This document shows, in pieces, positions 44,896-56,379 of a stretch of DNA of 64,000 nucleotides (position 1 is its first letter; each line of letters opens with the position of its first letter). Location: positions 42,128,818 to 42,192,817 of the forward strand of contig CM068315.1 in NCBI GenBank assembly GCA_034766995.1, read 5' to 3'. Both the position numbers and the translations under genes were made by a program. The stretch is from Acanthacorydalis orientalis. Lineage: Eukaryota > Arthropoda > Insecta > Megaloptera > Corydalidae. The notes beneath the pieces are model-generated. The model saw nothing but the letters and a program-made list of their open reading frames with translations, ran no database searches and was not told the DNA's origin.

Positions 44896-44906
<11 letters not shown>

Positions 44907-44951
<45 letters not shown>
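44907..44951. repeat. (TA)n microsatellite
   Basis: About 22 units. Confidence 0.96.
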
Positions 44952-44952
<1 letters not shown>

Positions 44953-46495
44953 CAAGTAAAAAATATGTTCGAACGCTACAGGTTTTATTCCATTTTCCAC
45001 AGAAGAATGAAATAAAATTTATGAATCATAAAAATATATAAAAACGATTATATTAATAAAATAATTCAATTAGTAAAGAATGTACTGAATCAGATTAACA
45101 AAAGAATTATCATAAATAATTATGAAAGTTTTGTTTTATGCAAGCAACATAGTTTTTATTAAAAATACGAGTTTAAAAATGTAACATTCAGCACTAAAAA
45201 ATCATTTATATTTCGTAGCATTTGATAATTCAGAGGATGATTTGTTAATTTAGAAGATTTAAAAATAAAGAAAGAATCGTATACTGGTATATATAGATAC
45301 CTATTTCTTTCAATATTTTTGTTAAGTTAATTTAATTTCATGCACACTTTTATTACTTTACTAACCTTGTACTTGTTAAAAAATGTTAACGAACAACGTT
45401 TTTTTCCAGATATATTATTTTGAATAAAAAAAAAACATTTTGATAATTTTATTACAATATTATAGATAAATGTCACGCTTCCTAAATATATTACTGATTT
45501 AAATATAAAAACTATCCCAATAGTGTTTTTTTTTGATTTAAATATACAATGTACTTATTATTTATAAAACAAAATATCACCAGTAAGTACTTTGCCAAGT
45601 TGTCAGTAGATAAGGAAAATTTTAACATTAAATTAAGAATTAAAATATTCCTAATTAAAAAAGCAGAGAAGAAAGAAAACTTGATTTGTGAATAACACAG
45701 TGAATGTAAAAATAAATTGCAACGTTGACACCCACGCTATAAAATATTCAAAGATATTTGAAAACGAAAAAGAAGAATAAACTACTTATACCATTGAGTG
45801 ATCGATCGAAAACGGAATCAATTCAACTTTTTTTAAGAATATAACAATATACTTTTCAATAATAAATCACAGCCAATCAATACAACGATAAATATTATAA
45901 CAGAAACAAATGTTGAATTTTTCAGATACTTTCAATCAGAAATGTATGCATTTTTAGAAACATGATATTTCAAATTTATAGTAGATTTTTTGTAAGGAAC
46001 CTACGAATATACAACTATTCTACTTTTTTAAAAAGTGTGACATTGCTGTTATCTGTTTGGTTTTTAAGCTGGATTTTCTATTGGCATGCTGAGTATCAAT
46101 TAAAATTCGTACAAATCCAATGAGATCACAAAAGACATTCGATATTCAAGAACATCAAAGTCGAATTTTTGTCATTATTTAAGTGAAATAGTGAAAAATA
46201 TTTATTAAGACATATTTTTAACTTCTCTACAAATACATTTTTCACAAATGAACTCCATCAAACAATTCAAACCTCAGAAATACAGAAACACTCGTGTGGG
46301 CAAACCTTTCTAAAGATGAAAGAGACTCAGGGAACCTTAATTTTCGGCGATTCTGTCTTGAGATCCAGTGGATTTTTCTGAAATATTTTCTATGAAATGG
46401 CAATATAATATCAACTTGACAAATTCTGATAAATTAGGAAAATAATACAATAGAACTTCATCACATTATAGTTTTTGACCCTGTGTCATTCAAGT
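44952..46495. other. AT-rich stretch, no gene
   Basis: About 1.5 kb without recognisable ORF, RNA or repeat. Confidence 0.5.
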
Positions 46496-46499
46496 CAGT

Positions 46500-46860
46500 T
46501 CATAAATCAATTTTCACTCTCCATAAATCACAAAACATAAATCTGATTAAAATATTCAATGATTCATTATTGATCAAACAGATTATTCCTTAACTGTATT
46601 TTGATAGTAATGACATAATCCTCACATCGCTCAGTACAGACAAATCTAAGCGAGATTTTTTTTCTGTACAGATTGAAAATTCGTAGGTGAAAGATAATAT
46701 AATAAGATAAGATAATATTCCGTGAATCAAATAAAAAATCTTTAGATAATAATAAAATATTCAATAAATTATCATCGATCATTTTTGATTGTTGCTTACA
46801 CGTATTTCTACGACCGTCTTCATTTCGATTTCAGAACGCTCAAGACTATTTTCTTTTAAA
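46500..46860. repeat. Two PAL1 left arms in tandem
   Basis: First arm at 46500-46675: CACTCTCCATAAATCACAAA, TGATTAAAATATTCAATGAT, and TTTTCTGTACAGATTG at its inner end. Second arm at 46740-46860: AAAATATTCAATAAATTATC, then GATCATTTTTGATTGTTGCT and TTACACG. Both point the same way, unlike normal copies. The 71-codon minus frame 46567-46782 crosses them and is not a gene. Confidence 0.65.
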
Positions 46861-46864
46861 AATC

Positions 46865-47115
46865 TAGAATATCATTTTATTTTAATTAGTTCATTTTTTG
46901 TATAATTTCAAATTCAAAGAGATGAAGGCTAAAGAAAAATTTATTTCCTTAAACTTTACAACTCACATGAAAATATTAGTACATATGAAGAAGTTTATAC
47001 TCCTAAAAGGCCGATTTTCCGGCCGGACACTCTACCAGTAAGACTCTTTGTGTCAGTTCGAAGACCCTTCTAGAAACATCAATAAACATGTCCTAGAATA
47101 GTAAAAAAATCCCAT
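46865..47115. other. Spacer without recognisable features
   Basis: GC-richer patch with a GGCCGATTTTCCGGCC inverted repeat at about 47009-47024. Confidence 0.4.
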
Positions 47116-47121
47116 AGGAGA

Positions 47122-47447
47122 CAGTGGCGCACTCAGGATTTAATCTTGGGGAGAGAGGCGAGTTGAACAGATAAAAAAATAATGTGAATTCAATAAAAGG
47201 AGATTATAAAAATTTATTTAAAGAAAATCCAGTTTTCTTTTCTTTTTACAAAGCTCATGAATTACTTCAGTCGTGGTTACACTAATCTTTCTGTGTATGT
47301 ATATAGGGGATAGTGATAGGGGATTACATTAATCTCTCTGTGTATATAGGACCATTTTCGCGCGATGATTTGGTTTTGTTTTCTAGTGATTTTTCCCTTT
47401 TCCTTTGAGGGTGCCAGCACCCCTTACCCGCCTTGGGTACGCCACTA
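47122..47447. mobile_element. hAT-like non-autonomous element (copy 2)
   Basis: Ends CAGTGGCGCACTCAGG and GGGTACGCCACTA. The flanking octamers ATAGGAGA and GTAGAAGA agree at six of eight positions. It matches the 38338-38604 copy on the opposite strand and contains an extra tandem piece (TATATAGGGGATAGTGATAG, then a repeated TTACATTAATCTCTCTGTGT). There is no coding region. Confidence 0.68.
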
Positions 47448-47760
47448 GTAGAAGATTAATTTTACAGTAATGAAAAATTGAGAAACCTACTTTTCAAAGG
47501 ATTACGAATAACTGGTTTACATGTTTGAATTTGTTACATCTTATAAACATAAAACGTTAATTTTGAGAAAAAAACTATTGTTTAACGATTAGTTATTTTC
47601 ATTCCATAAATACAATTTTTTCTTCGTTTTTATAAAAAAGAATTATTTAATATATTTTTTATATGTGTGTATATACATAACATATTAAGTGAATAATATT
47701 TACATAAATTTCAAGATAACTAACAAGTGTAAATATAATACAACACAATAAGTGTGTGTG
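47448..47760. other. Spacer, no gene
   Basis: Unique AT-rich sequence. Confidence 0.5.
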
Positions 47761-47762
47761 CT

Positions 47763-47765
<3 letters not shown>

Positions 47766-47815
<50 letters not shown>

Positions 47816-47816
47816 T
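47766..47816. repeat. (TA)n-(TG)n microsatellite
   Basis: About 14 TA units and about 10 TG units. Confidence 0.95.
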
Positions 47817-48255
47817 TAATATTTCACGCAAAAAATTAATACATTTGCATTTTGAATAATTGTCGTTTTCTCGCTACCGCAAGAAAACGTTTAAAAAAAG
47901 CACTTAAAAGCATACATTTATCGATTTCATTTCATACATACGATTATCATAAATCTGTTTTTTTAAATATTATTATTAAGTGAAAATTAAAATAATAACA
48001 AAAAAAATACATCAACGTCGACGACACGGATGAAAACTAAGAAAACTATGAAGTCTAGAAATGTCTGATTTCAAACAAAAATTTTCGAATTGCATGGCAA
48101 ACACGAATTAGGAAAGCAATTACGCCCCAACCATATTCAAACATGTATATGCAGCATATAACCTCACTTTCATTTTCCTTGACATTCGTATTATACCGAA
48201 CTGAAAGCAGGTTACATGCGAATACACACAGTCTGTACAATAACCACGTATTATC
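47817..48255. other. No recognised gene
   Basis: Short frames on both strands here run into the next microsatellite and are chance frames. Confidence 0.45.

Positions 48256-48257
<2 letters not shown>

Positions 48258-48332
<75 letters not shown>
48258..48332. repeat. (TA)n microsatellite
   Basis: About 36 units. Four predicted peptides through it are artefacts. Confidence 0.97.
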
Positions 48333-48335
<3 letters not shown>

Positions 48336-48339
48336 GATT

Positions 48340-48880
48340 TGCCTGTGTTTGTATACATGTATAGAATGTCGTTCGGCCATATCGCGATTTTAGGAATTCT
48401 GGCAATATTTATGACATGGCGTGCTGAAAGTTTTATTCGGGTGACCTGATTGTACCGCCAGAAACAATTCGTGAGGGGTTGTGAATTCAAACGTAATATT
48501 TAAATCATGCTACTGCAGACACACGTATTAAGATATAAGTATATAAATTCACGTGTAGTCGTTTTTATATACATGGGAAAGGGATAAGAAAGTTCTTAAA
48601 TGTTTCCACGTAAATGTGCATAAACGCATCTCTATGTTATATATATGAGAGAGAGAGAGGTGTTTATGTATACATTTATTAATAAATAAATCTCGCATAT
48701 CAAATCGTTTCAAAATATTGTGCATTTTAACGAGTTTTTATTTTTTTACAATAATATATTTTTATAGTTTGGCTTAATCTCACAATGAATAGTGATTTCT
48801 TGGCTCACTCAGGTATCAACAAGTCACTTCAATGTGCGTGTAAGATAAACACATAATAACTCAATATGACCTCACAAATA
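48340..48880. other. GC-richer unique patch (48360-48500) and AT-rich spacer
   Basis: The patch holds a short plus frame reading MSFGHIAILGILAIFMTWRA from about 48366 and stopping by 48449. It is hydrophobic and signal-peptide-like, but no donor or continuation is convincing. A (GA)n run lies at 48648-48659. Confidence 0.25.
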
Positions 48881-48884
48881 AATT

Positions 48885-49160
48885 ATTAAATATTCAATAA
48901 ATGATTATAGGCCGTTTTTGATTGTTGCATATGCGCATTTCAATGACGGTATCATCATAAGAGCACCAAACCATATAAACATTATTCTATACCTTAGCAC
49001 TGCGAAGAAGATGGCTTCGCCATTGAAATGTACACAAACAAAAGTCTTAAACAATCAGTAAACAAAGATTGAATATTTTTAATCGAAAAATAATTTTGAT
49101 GTGTAGAGTGAGAATAACTTATTTGTGAAAGTGGATTTAACAATCGTGCCAGCACTTGTA
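48885..49160. repeat. PAL1 palindromic MITE, both arms
   Basis: Left: TATTCAATAAATGATTATAG, then TTTTTGATTGTTGCATATGC and GACGGTATCATCAT. Right: ATGGCTTCGCCATTGAAATG, then AGAGTGAGAATAACTTATTT and GTGCCAGCACTTG. Confidence 0.75.
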
Positions 49161-49397
49161 CTTGTCTATAATCGTCCACAATTGCTATTGTTCTCAAAGT
49201 CTTTTTCCCATTTGTCAATAAAATTTGTTAAGACCGATTTGGCAATTAAATCAAACGTGTTTCTCGAAACACTTCACAACTTACTATTTTTCGATTTGAC
49301 TTATATAAGATTCTTTCAAAATTTTGAACTAAATAATTACAGTAAATAAAAAATGTCACATAAAATTAAAATTGATTAAATTGAAGTTAGATTTTTT

Positions 49398-49560
49398 ATA
49401 CCACGGTGATCTAAAGATGATACACTGGGATCAAGATATGCACAAGCAACAATCAAAATTAATTAATAATCATTTATTAAACATTTATGATCAGAAATAT
49501 TTTTGTAAATTGAGAGGTGGAAAATAATTCATTTGTGAAATTGAAGTTCAGTGTTCTTCG
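49398..49560. repeat. PAL1 palindromic MITE, right arm
   Basis: GATATGCACAAGCAACAATC, then AATAATCATTTATTAAACAT and TTCATTTGTGAAATTGAAGT. Confidence 0.7.
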
Positions 49561-49818
49561 TAAGTGCAAATGTGGAAAATAATTACTATTTATGTTTTTT
49601 AATAGAAATAAGATACATATATTTTCACCTTACAGTTCAATTTTACAAAAGACTACTCATGTTGATGACACGGAAATAAATTATCAAATATATAACACAC
49701 ATCATTAGACCTAAACGTGAACAATGTTGTACTTCGACTTCTGACATCGGTATCTAAATACACATATTAGAGATAAATAAATATTTTAAACACATATACA
49801 CACACTATTATATATTAC

Positions 49819-49820
<2 letters not shown>
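49561..49820. other. Spacer, no gene
   Basis: AT-rich, nothing recognised. Confidence 0.5.

Positions 49821-49822
<2 letters not shown>

Positions 49823-49851
<29 letters not shown>
49823..49851. repeat. (TA)n microsatellite
   Basis: About 14 units. Confidence 0.94.
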
Positions 49852-49858
<7 letters not shown>

Positions 49859-50166
49859 ATATATTTACATATTATGTATGTATGTATATATAAGTAATGT
49901 GTGTGTGAAAATGTAAACGATATTATCTTAAGTCTAATAGTCTTAGAGACATTACAAATATTTTCATAAAAACAAGAATATGTATATTATGTTACATTTG
50001 ATTATAATTTTTCATTAGATAAGTGAAAATAATTCAAAACAGATATCACACTCAAGAATAATAAAATTCAAAGAAAATGATATAACTTTATATTAAAAAC
50101 ATCACGTGCCCATACATGCATGTGTACGTATACTTATGTACGTGTGTATGTATGAATGTATATATG

Positions 50167-50168
<2 letters not shown>

Positions 50169-50229
<61 letters not shown>
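50169..50229. repeat. (TA)n microsatellite
   Basis: About 29 units, preceded by GTATG-rich sequence from about 50110. Confidence 0.96.
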
Positions 50230-50232
<3 letters not shown>

Positions 50233-50635
50233 AGGGAAGTAAAAAATAAAAACATAATTTATTATTGTTTGTTTATTCTCCTTTAGGTCAAGTTTAGTTA
50301 CTTTTAGTTTTTTATTTTTATGCAAAACTAAACGTAAATTTTGCAAATTTATAAGCAACAATGAACAACAATTGTAAAATGAATAAATAAATAACCTAAA
50401 AAGTTTATATTCCACGGACAGTGTAGAAAATTCATAATATAACTTAAAAAAGCTGGCATAAATAACTATGAAATCTACAATGACAATCAGTATACATCTG
50501 AAGATATCTGAATAGACGCTACCAGTGGTGAAAAGAATAGAAAAAATGGTGAACTAATCGAGAAGAAACAAACAATTCAAATCCAGGTACACAGGGATGA
50601 AACAAATTACAAATACACTAAAAACATTTTATTAT
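50230..50635. other. AT-rich stretch, no gene
   Basis: The minus frame 50134-50415 is mostly microsatellite and AT-rich sequence. Confidence 0.5.
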
Positions 50636-50639
50636 ATAA

Positions 50640-50826
50640 TTTTAAAAATGTACGGTTTCTTGCGCACCTCTTGCACCATATTAATGATTTTCTCATCAGA
50701 AAGTAACTTTGTCCTATCCGATATGTCCTTTTTATAGTCGAAACAGATGGAAGTCACTTAATGCTAAATTGAGACTGTATGATGGGTGATCCAGGAACTC
50801 AATACCTAGATCATCAATCCATTGGT
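50640..50826 (-). mobile_element. Mariner transposase C-terminal fragment (reverse orientation)
   Basis: The minus strand reads QWIDDLGIEFLDHPSYSLNL, then ALSDFHLFRL, a stop, and after a shift LLSDEKIINMVQEVRKKPYI. This is the third catalytic region of mariners (HPPYSPDLAPSDFHLF, then DEEVINxVxxWxxxQPKxFY). The rest of the element is absent. It ends next to the cecropia-type element at 50831. Confidence 0.7.
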
Positions 50827-50830
50827 TTTA

Positions 50831-51390
50831 TTCGGTTGGTAAGAAAATAATTGCGGTTTTTTGTTTTCTGAATTCTAACCTTAATTTTTTCAATGAAAAT
50901 GTCATTTCATCGTATTCACGTTAATATCATTTTAAAGTGCAACTTTCGGTCTGTATTTTGTTAACATCGACTTTGGTTTCATTATTAATTTTGCTTTAAA
51001 TTGGGCTATTGAGTTAAAGATGGAAAAAAGCAAATATGAGTATTTTTTCTGTATAAGTTCAGAACGGATGGTAAAGCAACAGAAACTGCTTATAAACTAA
51101 ACGATGCCTTTGGTGTGGGTACTGTTAAGGAACGTACGATACAATAGTGGTTACAAAAATGTCGTGCTAGGGACAACAGCCTTGAAGATGAAGAAGGGCG
51201 CGGATGTCCTTCTTCAGTGCATAATGACCAACTGAAGGCGTTAGTTGAATCAGAACCACATACAACAATTCGAGAGTTTTGCACAAATGTTAGGTGTTAG
51301 TCATACAACAGTTCTGGACCACTTAAAACCACTAATAAATGTACATGACCTTGAAGGTCATAAACCGTAATTATTTTTCTACCAACCCAA
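50831..51390 (+). mobile_element. Cecropia/Hsmar1-like mariner, 3' two-thirds deleted
   Basis: Left end TTCGGTTGGTAAGAAAATAA, then TTGCGGTTTTTT. Right end TAAACCGTAATTATTTTTCT, then ACCAACCCAA. These pair as inverted repeats. TA flanks both (50829-50830 and 51391-51392). It is 560 bp long. It keeps the N-terminal helix-turn-helix coding part only. Confidence 0.87.
51020..51340 (+). pseudogene. Cecropia/Hsmar1-like transposase N-terminal remnant
   Basis: After a start MEKSKYEYFFC the frame shifts to KFRTDGKATETAYKLNDAFG, then VGTVKERTIQ and, after a stop, WLQKCRARDNSLEDEEGRGC, then PSSVHNDQLKALVESEPHTT and IREF. This follows the Hsmar1/SETMAR-type order: first helix-turn-helix, SLEDE(E/D)xxGRPS motif, NDQLKALVE linker. 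It stops where the second helix-turn-helix (SHTTVLDHLK) decays, and no catalytic domain follows. In GRGCPS, Cys replaces the usual Arg-Pro order. Confidence 0.82.
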
Positions 51391-51392
51391 TA

Positions 51393-51612
51393 TTAGTCAT
51401 ATGAGAATTACTGTGCAAGCGTGACTGCGTAAGAAATAAACGTTTTTTTTTTTCAAAATAGAATCTAGAATCTCATTAAGCGCTAGACTAAATGGATCAA
51501 AATTAGAAGAGACTATGTAGAAAAACGACCTTAATAAAAATCTAGTATATATAGTAGAAGGAAAGCTTTTGCTTTAAAAAGTCATTACTTTTTGACTTGC
51601 CATCACATCAGT
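51393..51612 (+). mobile_element. Mariner family C, 3' end fragment (copy 3)
   Basis: The stretch at about 51430-51530 reads FFQNRI, stop, NLIKR, stop, TKWIKIRRDYVEK, the C-terminal (F)FxxGIxxLxxRWxKCIxxxGDYVEK signature. It is collinear with 27050-27130. The outer end AGTCATTACTTTTTGACTTG (about 51579-51598) is the family C inverted repeat. Its 5' part is replaced by the cecropia-type element. Confidence 0.72.
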
Positions 51613-52828
51613 ATGTATTATACGTATATGTGCAGTATGCTATACATGCTATGCTATACATGTAGTCCTTTTTTACCAAGCACTTACACCGTTCCAAATG
51701 TACACATCAATTTTCTGAAATAATATACACAAAACTTCAAGTCATTTCACAGAGCACACGAAGTTTTGAATGTTTTTAATTATGTAAACACATTTTAAAG
51801 AAGTGTCTACTCGAGAAAACTTTCTCGTTATACGGAAAACGTTTACTCGTAATCCTCATAAATTTGCGGATCGATCCCACTAAAGCCGTAGTTCGAAACC
51901 GACATCAACTTATACAATTACACGGGGAAGACGTGAAAAGGTTTCCGTACAGAATTTCAATTAATAAATACGACACGGTCTTGTGAATAATGTCGATCAA
52001 ATTCGCATACAATGATATTATTTTCCAATACACTTTTGTGATTGAGAGATCAGCGAGACTGACGTGCGTACGGCCAATGAATTCGAATTGGAACTGTAAT
52101 GTCTCATTTTTTTAGAACGATCATGTGCTCGAGAATGTTTGCAAAGGTTACAAAATAACGTCTCAGAACAAATTTTGTAATCGGACTGATAACTTCACTT
52201 AATTTCATTAATAATAATGCATTGATTATCTTGACTTTATAATAAAATAGAAGATAACCAATTTATTTTCTGACATGTCTTTGATGTGTTGATCTTTCTA
52301 CACTTAAAATCCAATAATAAAAACCATTTACAATTCGTTTTGTTTTCTATTATACCAAACCTTCATATATTTCTGCTCCATAAGTTTGCCTTTATTTGAT
52401 ACGTATTTTAACTTTTTTTAAAAAAATAAATTTAAAAAGGTTCACTTTCAAAAACTTGGAAAAAAAACTTGAAATATATACGAACCGGTGAAACAGGTAT
52501 TAGAGAAATATTTGTAGTTTTATATAAAGCGAAAAAACAAAATAAAAAAACTGACTTTGATAATCAAATATTAAATAGGACAGTAAATCACAATATAGAT
52601 TTTGACACTGCGACTAAATTTCATTTTTTCCGGTCGACAATGTTTAAATTTTTGTATCTGTTTTTCTGTGCCGAGTGTTTCAGTTTTTGAAAATAGAATC
52701 TTTTGTGAAGTAAAATTAAAGAAGTTTGCTCGTGTTATTTTGTATTTACTGTTTTCTAAAGTTTTGCGCTCTTCAGTATTTTTTATGATGTATCAGTTTT
52801 CACTGTCCACGCACTACAAGGAATGTCT
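51613..52828. other. No recognised gene; GC-richer patch at 51790-52150
   Basis: The patch has many CpG steps and no open frame. Two overlapping plus frames at 52469-52832 are AT-driven and show no domain. Confidence 0.35.
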
Positions 52829-52829
52829 C

Positions 52830-53030
52830 TAAATAAAATTGTTAAATTAGTGATTATCAACAATTGTTGTAATAACAGCTATGTACACTTCAATAGTTAT
52901 GATACAATCCTCAGAGCAACAAGGTATAGAAAAATCAGTTTCTGCATTACTTGACTTTTCAGTATTTGATTTTTCTAAATCTGATTTTTTTGTTTAAAGG
53001 GCGAATGAAAAATCCATTTATAAAAACTCT
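52830..53030. repeat. PAL1 palindromic MITE, degenerate
   Basis: Left part: TGTACACTTCAATAGTTATG, then ATACAATCCTCAGAGCAACA and AGGTATAGAAAAATC. The rest is decayed. Confidence 0.5.
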
Positions 53031-53094
53031 AGATTTTGTGAAATTTTACTGTTAACATTTTGTGTTAACTTTTACAAGACTTTTGCACTTATCT

Positions 53095-53325
53095 CAATTT
53101 TTAATAAATGGATTTTTACTCTCCACATCTACAAAAAATATTTCTTATCAAAATGTTCTATCACTGATCATTTTAATAACAGCTTATGTGCATTTCGGTA
53201 GCAACCACCCGTAGAGTGCCCAAGTACAAAAACATCTCAAGAAAGATGGTTACCCTCTTTAGCACTTTTATTATGTCATCGGCATGGAAATATGCACATT
53301 TTTAAAAATTAATTTCGTTACAGTG
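53095..53325. repeat. PAL1 palindromic MITE, both arms, degenerate
   Basis: TTTTTACTCTCCACATCTAC, then TATCACTGATCATTTTAATA, a central GAGTGCCCAAGTACAAAAAC and the right-hand TATGTCATCGGCATGGAAAT. Confidence 0.6.
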
Positions 53326-53329
53326 CTAT

Positions 53330-54780
53330 AATATATAAGTGCGAATTATTAGTATTTTTAAACTTCAATTAAAGACAGATACTCATGATTCCTGCCAGTT
53401 TTGTATTTAATGAGATAACTTGTGAATATACTGATTTAATTCAAATGTCATGAAGTTGTTGATTTATGATTGACTTCATTGATACATTTATTTCCTAGTT
53501 TAAATAATTTTTTTTAAAAAAATACATTTTTAACATTTAGAAATGTATAGTAATAAAATATCGCATGTACTTGACGCCTAAAATAAATTAACATATTATT
53601 GAAATTAAACAAAATACAGCGATTTTCTACTTGAAAAAAGGTACATATGTTGCCAAACACCGGTGTTAACCATAAGACACTGAAGTTAATTTCTTTATGA
53701 ACATCATTTGCCGTTTGAATACTAGTATTAATATAAAAAGTTAATAATAAATTTATTATAATAATCAGTTAGAAAAGTGTATAAATAAATTATCATTTCG
53801 CATAATTTAAATTCTAAAAAAATAAAGAAATACTGATAATCGCGAAACAGTTGTTTTCAGCTCGAAATTGTTTTTAAGCAAATTATATTCGGAAAACAAA
53901 CTGTTGTCTTCGATAAAAGCATTATAATCGACGCATTACCGCATAATTGTGCTATACACTGAAAGCACCACTTATGTATTCGACGACGATGGTGTGACTG
54001 GATAATAAATAGGTCTGCCTATAGTCCGTGAGTCGACCTATAGGTCGAGCTATAGGTCAATCACCTACAGTAAACGATAATTTATCGGAAGACGAATTGA
54101 AATAAAAATTAATTGTAATTTAAAAAAAAATAATCTTAATATATTTTGGTACTGTCATTTTTTTATATTTTTAAATAATTCGTCGAATACATACTTGATA
54201 CTACAGTAAATAATATCCACCTGACGTGAAAAATTAAATTTTGTAGAGAGAAACTTAATATTTTTGTTCAAGTTCTATTTCAAGCATCAACATTCGCCAT
54301 TTGACTTTTGTTTGAGCAAGAAAAGTACAAATGTATAGAAATTTAAAATTATTTTCATAACTATTCTATGATTTAAATAAATATTTGTTAGACATATTTT
54401 GATAAGCAAACAAATATTTTAACAAATGTCATATTAAAGAACAAGTTGTTATAAAAAAGAACTCTGAAATGTTCCTAAGCTATGATAAAAAGATGTTAAT
54501 TTAAATGTTCCTAAGTGTTCAACATAGAATCAATTACATTTTAATAACTTTCGGTATTTCACTTTAAATTAATTTTTCATTGAAAAATCCAGTTTTAAAT
54601 TATTTACTCTATGGGTTCAAGTTAAAATTAAAAGAAAAAAAATGCAATCATTCAATGAGAAAAGTATGTAAAATTAATTTATAATAAATTACTGTTCTAT
54701 ACGGATTTTCCTTTTTGAAAACTGTTAAATTTTTTTATGTATTTTCATACTCTGAAAACAGAAGTTTCTTACTTTCAAGA
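53330..54780. other. AT-rich stretch; CpG-bearing patch at 53880-54070
   Basis: No ORF recognised. The patch ends in the AGGTC cluster listed separately. Confidence 0.4.
54008..54060. promoter_or_regulatory. Cluster of TATAGGTC(A) half-sites
   Basis: AATAGGTC, then CCTATAG, the perfect palindrome GACCTATAGGTC (54035-54046) and TATAGGTCA (54051-54059) lie within 53 bp. AGGTCA is the classical nuclear-receptor half-site. That this is a receptor-binding cluster is inference. Confidence 0.3.
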
Positions 54781-54781
54781 A

Positions 54782-55010
54782 TGATTTTTTACTCATACTA
54801 CAAACTACAAAAAATGTTTCTGATAAAAAAATATTAGAATTTTCTGTACATAAACGTTTTTATGGATGACAACGATGCGCCAAAATAGCAATCAAAATTG
54901 ATCAATAATTAATTAATTAATATTTTTGTTCAGAAAAATTTTTTATGTATTGTAAAGTGAGTGAAGAAGTTATTTCTGAAATTGAATTTAGCAACAGAAC
55001 CAAATCTATA
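54782..55010. repeat. PAL1 palindromic MITE, degenerate left, clear right arm
   Basis: GATGACAACGATGCGCCAAA, then ATAGCAATCAAAATTGATCA, and the outer end GAAATTGAATTTAGCAACAG, then AACCAAATCTA. Confidence 0.62.
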
Positions 55011-55024
55011 TTGTGATAGAATTT

Positions 55025-55331
55025 TTGCTTTTGAGCTCCTAATTATCCACCGTATATTTTGGATTTAGCATCATGTGATTTCCTCTTTTTGGGCCATTAA
55101 AGGAAGAGTCGAGGCGACCAAAGTTTCTTTATGATGAAGAGGTCAATAATACAGTGGAAAAGTTGGTGGGTACAAGACCAAAAAAATTGTTCCAAAACAA
55201 AATTCAAAAGGTTATTGAGCTTTGGATTAAGTATATAGAAATTAGAGGGGATTATATAGAAAAAATGCCTTAAAATTTTTTTTATGTAGAACAAGTTTTT
55301 TACTTATTGAATATCTCTTCGTTTTGCCCTC

Positions 55332-55332
<1 letters not shown>
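55025..55332 (+). mobile_element. Mariner family C, transposase C-terminus and 3' end (copy 4)
   Basis: It has the best-preserved C-terminus of the family: PNYPPYILDLASCDFLFLGP, then LKEESRRPKFLYDEEVNNTV, then EKLVGTRPKKLFQNKIQKVI and ELWIKYIEIRGDYIEKMP, and a stop near 55271. The first residues come from one frame and the rest from another. It retains PPYxxDLAxCDF, the third catalytic Asp region. The end reads TTCGTTTTGCCCTCG followed by TA and a (TA)n array. The N-terminal two-thirds are missing. Confidence 0.8.
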
Positions 55333-55334
<2 letters not shown>

Positions 55335-55400
<66 letters not shown>

Positions 55401-55462
55401 ATATATATATACAAATATATATATATATATATAAATTTATATATATAATATTTATATATATA
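55335..55462. repeat. Compound (TA)n microsatellite with higher-order units, then GA repeat
   Basis: About 27 TA units, then TATATATAAT / ACAAATATAT / TATATAAATT interruptions, then a GA-rich run to 55487. Confidence 0.95.
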
Positions 55463-55754
55463 GATAGAGAGAGAGAAAGAGAGAGATAAACATAGTTTTT
55501 TACAACAAAGTATCTGATAGGCAAACATTATTCTTTTAAACAAAAAAATGTACAATTTTTCAGAATGGTATTATAAAGCATATAATTAAAACGTCTCCTT
55601 ATTACAGATACCGAATTATAAACTAATTTAATATTTATTTGAATATTTTATCAACGTATTTCTTTTTGAAATCCTTTCTAAAATGCGATTAAAAATTATT
55701 TTTTTTCAAAATATATATACTTATTATTTTAATTCTTTTAGAACATCTTCGAGG

Positions 55755-55755
<1 letters not shown>

Positions 55756-55803
<48 letters not shown>
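55756..55803. repeat. (TA)n microsatellite
   Basis: About 24 units. Confidence 0.96.
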
Positions 55804-55807
<4 letters not shown>

Positions 55808-56031
55808 TATAAAATATGTGTGATCAATATATTTGCTTATATCGCTTGACCTGTGTAAATATGCATACTTTTCATGTAATTATTTTAAATTTTTAACATT
55901 TTTTACATCCTATTTTTATAATTTTAAACCACTAACTTACTTTTGTAATAAATATATAGATAATTTATAAATTCACTTTATATAATATTTTAATCGAATA
56001 TAATTAATTATATGAATTATGAAAGTATAAT

Positions 56032-56037
56032 ACATAC

Positions 56038-56085
<48 letters not shown>
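56032..56085. repeat. (TA)n microsatellite
   Basis: CATACATATACA followed by about 20 TA units. Confidence 0.95.
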
Positions 56086-56089
<4 letters not shown>

Positions 56090-56271
56090 TTATGTACGTT
56101 TATATACATGTGCATGCATACACCTATGGATATGTTTTTGCGTATATGACATGTAAAATATATTAAACTAACATGAAATATCACGAGTACGTGTGATCGA
56201 TTGGATAAACGGTTAAAACGCACCATTCCAAAAACCGCTTCCAAACGACCGCTTTAAAACCACTCGACTTT

Positions 56272-56278
56272 AATATAC

Positions 56279-56352
<74 letters not shown>

Positions 56353-56365
56353 TTATATATATGTG
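56272..56365. repeat. (TA)n microsatellite with flanking variants
   Basis: About 30 TA units with TACATATATACAT at the left and ATATGTGTG at the right. Confidence 0.95.
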
Positions 56366-56379
56366 TGTATTCGAAAGGT

